A DNA stretch of 64,000 nucleotides, from positions 124,001-188,000 of the forward strand of contig JACKFM010000001.1 in the NCBI GenBank assembly GCA_020632475.1, in the 5' to 3' direction. Source of the DNA: Candidatus Omnitrophota bacterium (GTDB lineage: Bacteria > Omnitrophota > Omnitrophia > Omnitrophales > Aquincolibacteriaceae). This document shows positions 1 through 8,331 of the stretch, piece after piece; position 1 is the stretch's first letter; each line of letters begins with the position of its first letter. A program made the position numbers and the translations under genes. The notes beneath the pieces were generated by a model. The model made no database searches. It saw only the letters and a list, made by a program, of their open reading frames with translations, and was not told the DNA's origin.

Positions 1-1
1 T

Positions 2-439
2 CTGTTTATTTATGTCAGTGCGGGGGCCTATCGCTTAGCTCGTTTTAATGTGATGCCGCCGGTCATGAAAGGGTACTTTCAGGGGCTGCCGACTCCTGCT
101 GCCGCAGCAACGTTTTCGGCCCTGGTTCTAACTCATACGGCGGCTGATTCCGCGGACGAGCGTTTGTTTCTCATCATTATTCCCGCAACCCTTTTTCTTT
201 TCAGCGTCCTGATGACCAGTAACATTCCTTACCCTAAATTTTCAGAATTAAAAATTTCGGAATGGAAATATTACTATTCTTTTAGTATTCTACTGTTTAT
301 CGTTTCGTTATTTTTATTCAATTTTAAAATCGCCTTACTCATTACTTTTTTTGCCTATGTCTTTATTACACCCTTCCACCATCAATCTTTTTTTGTGGCC
401 CTCACGCAGTCTTCGGGGAACAGAATTAAACGCAAATAA
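2..439 (+). CDS. pssA: CDP-diacylglycerol-serine O-phosphatidyltransferase, 3' part
   Basis: The frame is open from the first complete codon of the window, so this is the C-terminal 145 residues of a gene that starts upstream. PssA is an inner-membrane CDP-alcohol phosphotransferase that makes phosphatidylserine, the precursor of phosphatidylethanolamine. The visible part opens with YRLARFN and continues with FQGLPTPAAA, both characteristic of PssA, followed by three or four hydrophobic segments and a basic C-terminus. The catalytic CDP-alcohol motif itself lies before the window and was not seen. An internal ATG at 50 is not a credible start because the conserved RLARFN motif precedes it. 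The next gene follows after 12 bases. Confidence 0.85.
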   Translation: MFIYVSAGAYRLARFNVMPPVMKGYFQGLPTPAAAATFSALVLTHTAADSADERLFLIIIPATLFLFSVLMTSNIPYPKFSELKISEWKYYYSFSILLFIVSLFLFNFKIALLITFFAYVFITPFHHQSFFVALTQSSGNRIKRK

Positions 440-451
440 GAATTCCCCGTT

Positions 452-1045
452 ATGCTCATAGGTTTTCTTTCCGGTTTTTTGGCGGCTCTTTTGAGCTGGC
501 GGATCAATATCGTCGCGATTCAGCGCGGAGTTCAGCGAGGAAAAACAGCTGCTTTCTTTGTGGGCGTCGGTTCTCTGACGGCCGATGTGGTTTTGATTTT
601 AGGAGCATTTTCGGGCGCCAGGCCGCTGACTCAGAATCAGCATCTTTGGATGATTCTGAAGATTATCGGGATTCTTACGATTCTGTTTGTTGCGTTTAAA
701 ATTTTTTTTCAGGCCCCCAAGCTCATGGAAAAAGCCGAAAAAGAGCGGAATCCGCCTAAAAATTTTCTAATCGGATTTTCCATCGTCGCCGGAAATCCGG
801 CAGTCTTCATGTTGTGGATGGGACTGGTGAGTTTTATTCTGACCCAGGCCCAGGATGCGACTCAGCAGCATTTTCATTATGAATACCTGGCCGGTTTTTT
901 TTGCGGGGGACTCATCTGGGTCAGTTTACTCTGTTTTCTGATACTGCCGAAAATCAGAGCCTGGGGCGAACGCCCGCTTTATTTGATTTCAAGGATTTCG
1001 GCGATTATACTCATTATCTGTGCAATTATTCTGATTTTTAATTAA
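452..1045 (+). CDS. LysE/RhtB-like amino acid exporter family protein
   Basis: A 197-residue integral membrane protein with about six hydrophobic segments. The layout is that of the LysE/RhtB superfamily: an N-terminal transmembrane segment, a basic loop with repeated glycines (residues about 25-50, GVGSLTAD), a cytoplasmic charged stretch near residues 90-105, then NPAVFMLW, like the conserved NP motif in the second half of LysE proteins. Family members export amino acids or related metabolites; the substrate here is unknown. It lies 12 bases behind pssA and is probably co-transcribed. The family call rests on topology and these short motifs only. Confidence 0.6.
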   Translation: MLIGFLSGFLAALLSWRINIVAIQRGVQRGKTAAFFVGVGSLTADVVLILGAFSGARPLTQNQHLWMILKIIGILTILFVAFKIFFQAPKLMEKAEKERNPPKNFLIGFSIVAGNPAVFMLWMGLVSFILTQAQDATQQHFHYEYLAGFFCGGLIWVSLLCFLILPKIRAWGERPLYLISRISAIILIICAIILIFN

Positions 1046-1144
1046 CAGAACATAGGTTCCTGCACATTTATATATAAACAAAAAACAACATTTTCTTTAT
1101 ATTTTTGTAAAAATTTTAACAAAACTAATACAAGAAAGTTCATC

Positions 1145-2569
1145 ATGAGAAAAACAAAAATTGTTGCAACTGTAGGCCCCGCCTGCCGGGATAAAAAAAA
1201 CCTTCAGAAACTTCTCGAACAGGGAGCGGACGTTCTGAGAATTAATATTTCCCATACCTCCTTGAGCGATTTGCGTAAATGGATCTTGCTCATTCGTGAG
1301 GTTGAACGCCGGATCAAACGATCCGTAGCCATTTTAATTGATCTGCAGGGACCGCGGGTCCGTACCGGTCCGCTTAAAGATCAAAAACAGGTTGAGCTTA
1401 AGGCTCATACCACGGTGTGGATTGAGATTGCCGACCATCCCGGAGACGGACAGGTGATTACGACCAACTGCAGGGAATTTACACAAATGGTCAAACCCGG
1501 TGATGATGTTCTGATCGATAACGGCAGTATTCATTTAAAGGTGATTTCGAAAAAACAGACCCGTGTGAAATGCCGTGTTTTAAGAGGCGGTCGGTTGGGA
1601 GAAAATAAGGGAATCAACCTGCCGCATGCTCCAGAGACTCTGCCTGCTCTGACCCGGAACGATCAGGATAGTTTAAAAGTCGCCCTAAGACACAAAGTCG
1701 ATTATGTGGCACTATCTTTTGTGCGTAGCCAGCGTGATGTTCTGACGCTTAAAAAGTGGATGAAAAAGTTTGGAGTAGAGGTTCCGGTCATTGCCAAGAT
1801 TGAAAAACCGCGTGCGGTTGATTGTCTTGAAGAAATTTTAAAGGTTACGGATATGATCATGGTTGCGCGCGGGGATCTCGGGATTGAGCTTGGAATTGAA
1901 AAGGTCCCAGCCATTCAGAAGAAACTGATTGAGGCGGCTAAACAGTACGCGATACCGGTGATTACCGCAACGCAGATGCTGGAATCCATGATGACCGCCC
2001 CTAATCCGACACGGGCAGAGGTCTCCGATATCGCTAATGCTGTTTTTGACGGAACCGATGCCGTGATGCTTTCAGGCGAAACCTCGATCGGTGAGTATCC
2101 CTGTGAATCGGTCCGGGTCATGTCACGGATTGCCCGTGAGGCGGAATTGCACAAATCAAGTCTCCCGGATTATTCTTTTCTCGAGAATGAGGTGTATAAA
2201 GGTTCACGAATTCATGCGATTACGCGTGCGGCCAGAGTCGCTTCCAAAAGTCTTGAAGCTAAAGCAATTGTTGCTTATACCCACAGTTGGAAAACGGCCG
2301 TGTTGATTTCTAAATTGGATCCTTATGCAAAGGTAATCGCATTGGCTCCGTCGGATGAGATTATCCGACGCATGAATATTCTTCGGGGCGTGAGTCCGAT
2401 CAAGATGAGCTTTTCAAAAAGCACGGACAGGATGTTTAAGGACGGCGCCCGGCAGATTATACGCCGTAAAATTCTTAAAAAGGGGGACCCGGTTGTTTTT
2501 GTGACGGGTAGGAAAGCAATGCCCTCCGGTGCTCAATATACGCTTCACCTGCACACTCTTGGGGCATAA
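1145..2569 (+). CDS. pyk: Pyruvate kinase
   Basis: Catalyses phosphoenolpyruvate plus ADP to pyruvate plus ATP, the last step of glycolysis, in the cytoplasm. At 474 residues it has the usual length. Visible signatures are the N-terminal KIVATVGPACRD, RINISH (about residue 32), the B-domain after residue 70, the active-site lysine region VIAKIEKP (about 215-222), the metal-binding segment ARGDLGIELG (about 240) and TATQMLESM (about 272). The C-terminal allosteric domain is complete. A 100-base AT-rich leader separates it from the upstream gene, so it probably has its own promoter, although no clear box was identified. Confidence 0.97.
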   Translation: MRKTKIVATVGPACRDKKNLQKLLEQGADVLRINISHTSLSDLRKWILLIREVERRIKRSVAILIDLQGPRVRTGPLKDQKQVELKAHTTVWIEIADHPGDGQVITTNCREFTQMVKPGDDVLIDNGSIHLKVISKKQTRVKCRVLRGGRLGENKGINLPHAPETLPALTRNDQDSLKVALRHKVDYVALSFVRSQRDVLTLKKWMKKFGVEVPVIAKIEKPRAVDCLEEILKVTDMIMVARGDLGIELGIEKVPAIQKKLIEAAKQYAIPVITATQMLESMMTAPNPTRAEVSDIANAVFDGTDAVMLSGETSIGEYPCESVRVMSRIAREAELHKSSLPDYSFLENEVYKGSRIHAITRAARVASKSLEAKAIVAYTHSWKTAVLISKLDPYAKVIALAPSDEIIRRMNILRGVSPIKMSFSKSTDRMFKDGARQIIRRKILKKGDPVVFVTGRKAMPSGAQYTLHLHTLGA

Positions 2570-2602
2570 TTCCACTCTAATGGACCAGGTCTGCCTTCGT
2601 TG

Positions 2603-2631
2603 TTTTCACACGAATTAATTTTTGTTATAAT
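2603..2631 (+). promoter_or_regulatory. Extended -10 promoter of thrS, predicted leaderless
   Basis: TTTTCA (2603-2608), a 17-base spacer and TATAAT (2626-2631), with TG one base upstream of the -10 box (TGTTATAAT, an extended -10). Only nine bases separate TATAAT from the thrS ATG at 2641, and there is no Shine-Dalgarno sequence. Transcription starting about seven bases after the -10 box would begin within a few bases of the ATG. This leaves no room for a T-box leader. Confidence 0.7.
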
Positions 2632-2640
2632 CCCTCCTCT

Positions 2641-4383
2641 ATGGCTAAAAAACATACCGATTATAATGAACTCGATACCCTGCGCCACAGTTGTGCCCAT
2701 GTCATGGCGCATGCCCTCAAAGACCTTTTCCCAACGGCAAAATTCGGTGTCGGTCCGCCGGTAGAAAACGGATTCTATTATGATGTGGAACTTCAGGACC
2801 GTCTGACGGATGAAGATCTGCAGAATATCGAAAAAAGAATGGCTGAGATTATCAAAGAGAATCAGCCTTTTGAGAAAAAGTCCATTCCCCGCCGGGAGGC
2901 CCTTGAGTACTTTAAGGAAAAGGGAGAAGATTACAAACTTGAGATCATTAGCCAAGTGGCTGAGAGCGATGAGATTTCGGTTTATCAGGAGGGTGGATTT
3001 ACCGATTTGTGCCGGGGTCCGCATGTCCAATCATCCGGTGAAATCAAAGCCTTCAAACTTTTAAACGTTGCCGGGGCTTATTGGCGCGGCGATGAACGTA
3101 ACCCCATGATGCAGCGTATCTACGGAACGGCTTTTTTCAGTCAAAAAGAACTTGATGCCTATCTGCGTGCGGTCGAAGAAGCCCAGCGCCGAGACCACCG
3201 TAAGCTTGGTAAAGAGCTGGATCTTTACTCTATTCACGAGCAGGCCGGACAGGGGCTTATTTTCTTTCACCCCAAAGGGGCGATGTTACGCTACTTAATC
3301 GAAGATTTTATCCGTACCGAACATTTGCGGCGCAGCTATTTGTTTGTGATGGGGCCGCAGATTTTGAAAGCGGATATCTGGAAAATATCGGGCCATTACG
3401 ATTACTATAAAGAGAATATGTTTCTGCTTGAGGCTGAAGACGGCCGTGAATATGGCATTAAGCCGATGAATTGTCCGGGCCACATGATGATTTATAAAAC
3501 CCAGATTCGCAGTTACCGCGATTTGCCGCTTCGTTTTTTTGAAATGGGGAATGTCTGCCGGAATGAAAAATCGGGGACTTTGCACGGTCTTTTAAGGGTG
3601 CGGAATTTTACTCAGGATGATGCCCATATTTTCTGTATGCCGGAGCAGCTTGAGAGTGAAATTTCATCCGTGCTTGATTTTATGTTCTTTGTCCTGGAAT
3701 CATTTGGATTTAAAAATTTTGAGATCAATCTCTCGACCCGTCCCAAAGAATCCATCGGCTCGGATGAAATTTGGGAAAAGGCGACAGCGGCCTTGCGTAA
3801 TGCCCTTGAGAAGAAGAATCTGCAATACGACGTTGAACCCGAAGGCGGGGCTTTTTACGGGCCGAAAATTGATATCAAGATTAAAGATGCCTTGGGCCGG
3901 GCATGGCAGTGCAGCACGATCCAGTGTGATTTTGCTCTGCCTGAAAAATTTGAATTGGAATATGTTTCTTCAGGTGGAACACCCGAACGCCCGATTGTTT
4001 TGCACCGTGCCATTCTCGGCAGTGTTGAGCGCTTTATGGGAACCCTGGTCGAACATTTTGCCGGAGCATTTCCGTTCTGGCTGGCTCCGGTGCAGTTATC
4101 GCTCATTCCTGTTTCTGAGAAACACCATGATTATGCCCACAAGACAAGCGCTGTGCTTAAAGAAAAGGGGTTTAGAGTGGCCGTTCAGGATTCCAACGAC
4201 ACTCTGAGTAAACGTATCCGCACCGGCCAAAAAGGAAAAATTCCTTATTTGCTTGTCGTCGGTGACAAAGAAGCCGAATCCGGAACCGTCAATGTTCGTC
4301 CCTATGGCTCAAAGGACCAGAGTGTCTACAATCTGGAAGACTTTATTTCACACTGTCAGGCCCAGACGGCTTCACGGCAATAA
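2641..4383 (+). CDS. thrS: Threonine-tRNA ligase lacking the TGS domain
   Basis: Class II synthetase charging tRNA-Thr. At 580 residues it is about 60 shorter than the common 640-residue form because the N-terminal TGS domain is absent. The protein begins almost directly with the editing domain (HSCAHVMAH near residue 17, then DLCRGPHV near 122-129, which holds the editing cysteine). The catalytic core shows the zinc-ligand segment MNCPGH (about 275-280), motif 2 (RNEKSGTLHGLLRVRNFTQ, about 308-326) with DDAHIF, and motif 3 (HRAILGSVERF near 455). The C-terminal anticodon-binding domain covers about 480-575. The start at 2641 follows an extended -10 promoter with no ribosome binding site. Upstream in-frame coding that could supply a TGS domain is not present. 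Confidence 0.97.
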   Translation: MAKKHTDYNELDTLRHSCAHVMAHALKDLFPTAKFGVGPPVENGFYYDVELQDRLTDEDLQNIEKRMAEIIKENQPFEKKSIPRREALEYFKEKGEDYKLEIISQVAESDEISVYQEGGFTDLCRGPHVQSSGEIKAFKLLNVAGAYWRGDERNPMMQRIYGTAFFSQKELDAYLRAVEEAQRRDHRKLGKELDLYSIHEQAGQGLIFFHPKGAMLRYLIEDFIRTEHLRRSYLFVMGPQILKADIWKISGHYDYYKENMFLLEAEDGREYGIKPMNCPGHMMIYKTQIRSYRDLPLRFFEMGNVCRNEKSGTLHGLLRVRNFTQDDAHIFCMPEQLESEISSVLDFMFFVLESFGFKNFEINLSTRPKESIGSDEIWEKATAALRNALEKKNLQYDVEPEGGAFYGPKIDIKIKDALGRAWQCSTIQCDFALPEKFELEYVSSGGTPERPIVLHRAILGSVERFMGTLVEHFAGAFPFWLAPVQLSLIPVSEKHHDYAHKTSAVLKEKGFRVAVQDSNDTLSKRIRTGQKGKIPYLLVVGDKEAESGTVNVRPYGSKDQSVYNLEDFISHCQAQTASRQ

Positions 4384-4451
4384 ATGTTTTTATTAATGAA
4401 AATGTCTGTGAAAGCCGATCTAACCTAAAGCTTCTTTAACAAGGGGGAGCA

Positions 4452-4829
4452 ATGCCCAAAAAAATATTAATGGTTGATGACGAAGAAGAAATTCTCGAAT
4501 CGATGTATGCTGTGCTTGAGACCCAGGGGTATGCATTGGTGTCGGCCAATGACGGAACCGAGGCCTTAGAAAAAGCCAAAGAGGAAAAACCCGATTTGAT
4601 TATTTCCGATGTCGTGTTACCCAAAATGACCGGATATGATGTGATTAAAGAACTTCAGGCTCTGGGTGGAGAACTGAGTCAAATTCCTGTGATTATTATG
4701 TCCGGTAAACCCAGCATGAAAGAGGCCTTTCATTTATTTGCCGATCCCAAACGGCATTATTTCCTTTCCAAACCCTTCCTGCTTGACGATTTGATCGCGA
4801 TGGTCGAAAAACTGATAGGTAAGGCGTAG
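4452..4829 (+). CDS. Single-domain response regulator (CheY-like)
   Basis: A 125-residue stand-alone receiver domain with no output domain. The acidic pair is in MVDDEEE (residues 7-12), the phosphoacceptor aspartate is in IISDVVLPKMTG (about residue 54), the conserved serine or threonine position is IIMSGKP, and the lysine is in FLSKPF. Such proteins act as phosphotransfer intermediates or bind a partner once phosphorylated. No histidine kinase lies next to it, so the partner is unknown. Translation starts behind a strong purine-rich site (AAGGGGGAG). The array of hairpins starting at 4831 follows its stop codon directly. Confidence 0.9.
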   Translation: MPKKILMVDDEEEILESMYAVLETQGYALVSANDGTEALEKAKEEKPDLIISDVVLPKMTGYDVIKELQALGGELSQIPVIIMSGKPSMKEAFHLFADPKRHYFLSKPFLLDDLIAMVEKLIGKA

Positions 4830-4830
4830 A

Positions 4831-5051
4831 AACTGACAGTTTTGGTTTTTTCAAAACAGATCAGTCGCTTATCCCTAAAAATATTTTAGATTTTTAGGGA
4901 GCAAAGGCGATCAGTTTTTTAGTCCAAAAAAGAAAAGTTCTTTTTTAGGCCGATCAGTCGTTTTTATCCCCAACGCCTTTGCGTTGGGATAAGAACTTGA
5001 TCTAATTTGCCTCAGGCGACACTTGCAAATCAGTCAATTTCTAAGAAATTG
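4831..5051. repeat. Array of five or six tandem hairpins between convergent genes
   Basis: The gap between two convergent genes is almost entirely inverted repeats. Stems are GTTTTG/CAAAAC (about 4839-4857), TCCCTAAAAAT/ATTTTTAGGGA (4872-4882 with 4890-4900, 11 perfect pairs), CCAAAAAAGAA with its complement (4924-4934 with 4938-4949, one bulge), TTATCCC-AACGC with its complement (4964-4976 with 4981-4992), ATTTGC/GCAAAT (5005-5010 with 5025-5030) and CAATTTC/GAAATTG (5035-5041 with 5045-5051). The word (G)ATCAGT(C) recurs between stems at 4859, 4909, 4952 and 5029. Some hairpins could terminate transcription, but there are more than termination needs. The last one overlaps the stop of the minus-strand gene. 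Confidence 0.75.
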
Positions 5052-5679
5052 GACAGTAGGCTTTTCGGGCGGGAACGCTGACAATTTTTCGTTCGGGAAG
5101 CACCACGGCGCTCAACTCTTTTCCATAAACACATCCGGAATCAAGTCCGATTACATTTTTACGAACGACCAATCCTTGAGCGGCCCAGTGCCCGTGGACA
5201 ATCAGTTTCTGATCTTTATAAGGAATATACCATGGCTGATTGTCCGATAAGGTCCGCAATGTGACAAGATTTTTCGGGTCCTGTTTTTTTAAAGGAATTC
5301 CGGGAATAATCCCGGCATGGACAACCAGGCATTCTTCCAGATCAAGATAATAAGGCCATGTTTCAATCCATTGCATGTACAGATTGAAATCATCCCCTAA
5401 TTCTTTGATGGCTTCCTTTTGATAGTCTTTGACGGGCCGCCCGATATCCCGTTTTTTCCAGAGATTAAGGAGATGAACCTCGTGATTGCCGAGGATGCAG
5501 CGGAGATTTTTCATCTCTTTGGCGATCTCAAGAGTTCTAAGGGTCGAGGGGCCTTTGCAGACCAGATCGCCGACTGAAATGAGACGGTCTTCGGCGGTGA
5601 CTTTTAATTTTTCAAGCAGATCCTGCCATTCTTGATAGCAGGCGTGGATATCACCGAAAATAATCGTACGCGCCGTCAT
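5041..5679 (-). CDS. Calcineurin-like metallophosphatase (PPP type)
   Basis: A 212-residue cytoplasmic metallophosphoesterase. The three metal-ligand motifs of the PPP/ApaH family are in order: GDIHACY (residues about 9-15), GDLVCKGP (about 37-44) and LGNHE (about 63-67), with later histidines in VVHAG and IVHGH. Family members include bacterial PrpA-type protein phosphatases and ApaH-like dinucleotide hydrolases, and the sequence alone does not decide the substrate. It starts 4 bases after the HIT-family gene, which handles nucleotide conjugates, giving weak support for a role in nucleotide or signalling-molecule turnover. It is the last gene of the minus-strand operon dapL-HIT-phosphatase. 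Confidence 0.88.
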   Translation of the reverse strand: MTARTIIFGDIHACYQEWQDLLEKLKVTAEDRLISVGDLVCKGPSTLRTLEIAKEMKNLRCILGNHEVHLLNLWKKRDIGRPVKDYQKEAIKELGDDFNLYMQWIETWPYYLDLEECLVVHAGIIPGIPLKKQDPKNLVTLRTLSDNQPWYIPYKDQKLIVHGHWAAQGLVVRKNVIGLDSGCVYGKELSAVVLPERKIVSVPARKAYCPIS

Positions 5680-5683
5680 TGCG

Positions 5684-6073
5684 TTAAAAATTTGACCGGA
5701 TTTTTTCAGCTAATGCCGCCAGATCTTCCTGTGAGGCCGCCTGGGCTTTGGCGAAATTTAAATCGCTGACACTGTTGATCGGTACCAGATGGAAATGGCA
5801 ATGAGGAACTTCAAGCCCGGCGACCATGATCCCGATACGTTTGCAGGAGACGGTTTTTTCAATGGCCCTAGCGACTTGACGTGCAAAAATGAGAATGTCT
5901 TTGAGTAAATCATCATCGACGTTGAAGACATAGTCGATTTCTTTTTTAGGAATCACAAGCGCATGACCGGGATTAATCGGCCGAATATCCAGAAACGAAA
6001 GAAAACGTTCATCTTCCAGAAGTTTATGACAGGGAATTTCCCCCTGAATAATTTTTGTAAAAAGTGTCGGCAT
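5684..6073 (-). CDS. HIT family hydrolase (HinT-like)
   Basis: A 129-residue histidine-triad protein. The N-terminal FTKIIQGEIPCHKL and the catalytic triad PHCHFHLVP (near residue 100) identify the HIT superfamily, whose members hydrolyse nucleoside phosphoramidates or dinucleotides. The length and N-terminal motif fit the HinT branch. It lies 24 bases downstream of dapL and 4 bases upstream of the phosphatase gene, all on the minus strand, so the three are probably co-transcribed. ATG 6073 is preceded by a GGAGAG-type ribosome binding site. Confidence 0.93.
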   Translation of the reverse strand: MPTLFTKIIQGEIPCHKLLEDERFLSFLDIRPINPGHALVIPKKEIDYVFNVDDDLLKDILIFARQVARAIEKTVSCKRIGIMVAGLEVPHCHFHLVPINSVSDLNFAKAQAASQEDLAALAEKIRSNF

Positions 6074-6097
6074 GTAATCTCTCCGGTGATTTTAAAA

Positions 6098-7339
6098 CTA
6101 GTTTTTAACTTTGAGTTGTTGTTTGATGCGTGTAATGGCTTCTTCGACGTTTTCTTTAAAGGCAAACGAACTTAGACGAAAATAACCTTCACCGCCCGGG
6201 CCGAATCCGGCACCCGGTGTTCCGACGATGTTCGCTTCTTTAAGCAGGAGATCGAAGAAATCCCATGATCCGAGATCACCGGGCGTTTTGAGCCACACGT
6301 AAGGCGCATCCACTCCGCCATAAACCTCTAGACCGATTGAGGCCAGCCCTTCCCGGATGATTTGGGCGTTATTGAGATAATAGCGAATCATTTCCTGGGT
6401 TTCTTTTTTACCCTGCGGTGAATAGGCGGCCTCGGCGCCGCGCTGGACGGGATAAGAGACGCCGTTAAATTTTGTGGACTGGCGTCTGTTCCACAGCGCA
6501 TGGACAGAGACCTTTTCACCTTTGTCATTAAGCGCCTTGAGCTCTTTAGGGACAACCGTAAAGGCGCATCGGGTTCCTGTAAACCCGGCATTTTTTGAAA
6601 AGCTTCTAAATTCAATGGCCACCTCACGGGCTCCGTCAATTTCAAAAATGGAATGCGGCAGGGAGGAGTCGGTAATAAAGTCGTGATAGGCCGCATCAAA
6701 CAGGATTATGGAACCTGATTTACGGGCATATTCAACCCAGCCTTTTAAGTCCTCATGAGTCAGTACCGTTCCGGTCGGATTGTTAGGAGAGCATAAGTAG
6801 ATTAGATCCGCATGTTCCTTAGGGAAATCGGGCTTGAACTGATTTTCGGCCGTTGAGGGCATGTAAATAATGCCTTCATAATGACCGCTTGGCGCGATAT
6901 GTCCGCTGCGTCCTGCCATGACATTGGTATCGACATAGACCGGATAGACGGGATCAACGACTGCAATTTTTGAATCGAGGGAAAAAATTTCCTGAATATT
7001 ACCGCAATCGCATTTCGAACCGTCCGAGACAAAGATTTCATCGGCTGAAACGGAAACTTTGCGTGTTCCGTAATCGTTGTCGGCAATCGCCTGACGCAGA
7101 AACTCATAGCCCTGTTCAGGGCCGTATCCGCGAAAAGTTTTGGGATCGGCCATTTCATCGACGGCTTTTTTTATGGCCGAACGGATCGATTCAGGAAGAG
7201 GCAGCACAACGTCGCCGATTCCGAGACGGATGATTTTTGCATCGGGATTTTGAGCGGAAAACTCACGTACCCGGCGCCCGATTTCTGGAAAAAGATAACC
7301 CGCTTGAAGTTTTTGATAATGGGAATTAATGCGTGTCAT
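6098..7339 (-). CDS. dapL: LL-diaminopimelate aminotransferase
   Basis: A PLP enzyme that converts tetrahydrodipicolinate directly to LL-diaminopimelate, bypassing the acylated dap intermediates; it serves lysine and peptidoglycan synthesis. The 413-residue length matches the family. Typical DapL stretches are NSHYQKLQAGYLFPEI at the start, RLGIGDVVLPLPE, FRGYGPEQGYEFLR, SDGSKCDCGNIQ and the PLP-lysine segment SFSKNAGFTGTRC. DapL is common in Chlamydiae, cyanobacteria, plants and several uncultivated phyla and absent from most Proteobacteria, so it helps place the organism. First gene of a three-gene minus-strand operon. Confidence 0.97.
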   Translation of the reverse strand: MTRINSHYQKLQAGYLFPEIGRRVREFSAQNPDAKIIRLGIGDVVLPLPESIRSAIKKAVDEMADPKTFRGYGPEQGYEFLRQAIADNDYGTRKVSVSADEIFVSDGSKCDCGNIQEIFSLDSKIAVVDPVYPVYVDTNVMAGRSGHIAPSGHYEGIIYMPSTAENQFKPDFPKEHADLIYLCSPNNPTGTVLTHEDLKGWVEYARKSGSIILFDAAYHDFITDSSLPHSIFEIDGAREVAIEFRSFSKNAGFTGTRCAFTVVPKELKALNDKGEKVSVHALWNRRQSTKFNGVSYPVQRGAEAAYSPQGKKETQEMIRYYLNNAQIIREGLASIGLEVYGGVDAPYVWLKTPGDLGSWDFFDLLLKEANIVGTPGAGFGPGGEGYFRLSSFAFKENVEEAITRIKQQLKVKN

Positions 7340-7371
7340 ACCGATAGAATCCTTTCTTTAAGTGAGAGGGG

Positions 7372-7380
7372 ATTATAACA
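7372..7380 (-). promoter_or_regulatory. Extended -10 box upstream of dapL
   Basis: Read on the minus strand, TGTTATAAT (an extended -10 box; TATAAT at 7377-7372) lies 32 bases upstream of the dapL ATG. The -35 position falls in the palindromic repeat starting at 7392 and is poor (TGTACG), so recognition would rest mainly on the extended -10. An AAAGG-type ribosome binding site precedes the ATG. Confidence 0.5.
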
Positions 7381-7391
7381 AAAATTAATAA

Positions 7392-7461
7392 TAGCGTACA
7401 GCGTACAGCATTAAGCGTTAAGACCCGGTTGCTTTTCTATTCGCTCCACGCTAAACGCTTT
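7392..7461. repeat. Palindromic repeat, AGCGT/ACGCT family, copy 1
   Basis: Short AGCGTACAGCGTACAGC repeats on the left, AAGCGTTAAG in the middle and CGCTAAACGCTTTTA on the right form an imperfect palindrome. Related copies are at 38233-38283 and 61758-61808; all three share the ACGCTAAACGCTT or CTTAACG-AACGCTTT type of right arm. The right arm runs into the gene on the minus strand and supplies its last codons and TAG stop (7451-7453). Confidence 0.65.
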
Positions 7462-8269
7462 TAGTTTGGTTGAGGATTTCATTGAGCCGCCCGGGGAAAT
7501 CCGTCATGATTCCGTCAGCACCATTGCGCAGTAAAGTTTTCATTTGTTCCGGGTCATTGATTGTCCAGTAAAAAACATGGATGCCGTTTGTATGCAGAAA
7601 ATGAATCCAGGCCGGGGTTGTGAGTGGGATTTTCCATTTTGAAACCGGTAAAGATGCGATTTTTGGATATTGCGGACTGAGCGGAATCCCCAGCTTGAAC
7701 TGTACATAGGCTTTAAAGGTATCCGAGGGAGAGAATGCATTCTGGGCATGGCCCGGCAAATGACGGATGATCTGGCGGCAAGTCACTTCTTCAAGAGAGA
7801 TAATGAAAAGCGGGGCCCGCCGGACACGTGTTTTTAAAAGCTGTAGTGTTTTCTGAATGAGTTCCGGTTTTTTATCCTTAATCTCGACCAGAAAAGCAGA
7901 TTGCGGAAAAGAGGATAAGACCTCGTCCAAAAGAGGAATTGAAAATCCCCGGTCCCGGCAGGGGAAAGAACCATTTTTTTCGGGATCAAAATGATAACCG
8001 GCATCAAGTTGTTTCAATTGGGCATACGTATAATCATTGATTTTTCCGGAACCGTTTGTCAGGAATTTAAGTTCATCATCATGAAAAACAACGGGAATAC
8101 CGTCCCGGGTCACCTGGACGTCAAATTCAACCATATCCGCATGGTCATTTCCCAGAGCCCTTTCAATGGCAGGCAGGGTATTTTGCGGCAGCTCGCCGGA
8201 GGCGCCCCGGTGAGCGATGCATAAAGGGCGTGTTCTGGGAATTTCGGGTCGCAGCAATTGTACAGGCAT
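7451..8269 (-). CDS. Glycerophosphodiester phosphodiesterase
   Basis: Cytoplasmic-type GDPD (UgpQ-like) that splits glycerophosphodiesters into glycerol 3-phosphate and an alcohol. The 272-residue protein has the catalytic AHRGASGELPQNT (residues about 19-31), MVEFDVQVTRDG with the metal-ligand acids (about 45-56), VVFHDD (about 59-64), and the C-terminal W-T-I-N-D-P and GADGIMTDFP segments of the TIM barrel. No signal peptide is visible. It is divergent from the membrane-protein gene at 8332, with 62 bases between the starts. The last residues (KSV) and the stop lie in a dispersed palindromic repeat. Confidence 0.92.
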   Translation of the reverse strand: MPVQLLRPEIPRTRPLCIAHRGASGELPQNTLPAIERALGNDHADMVEFDVQVTRDGIPVVFHDDELKFLTNGSGKINDYTYAQLKQLDAGYHFDPEKNGSFPCRDRGFSIPLLDEVLSSFPQSAFLVEIKDKKPELIQKTLQLLKTRVRRAPLFIISLEEVTCRQIIRHLPGHAQNAFSPSDTFKAYVQFKLGIPLSPQYPKIASLPVSKWKIPLTTPAWIHFLHTNGIHVFYWTINDPEQMKTLLRNGADGIMTDFPGRLNEILNQTKSV

Positions 8270-8331
8270 ATCAAAATTCTACAGATTTTTGACTAACATG
8301 GTAGGGGAAAATTGTACAATGGAGATCAGTT

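Noticed and set aside
2570..2640. A T-box or operator leader for thrS
   Set aside because: The promoter geometry leaves only a few transcribed bases before the ATG.
4831..5051. An integron attC array
   Set aside because: No integrase, no cassette genes between the hairpins, and the stems do not share attC R-box-like ends.
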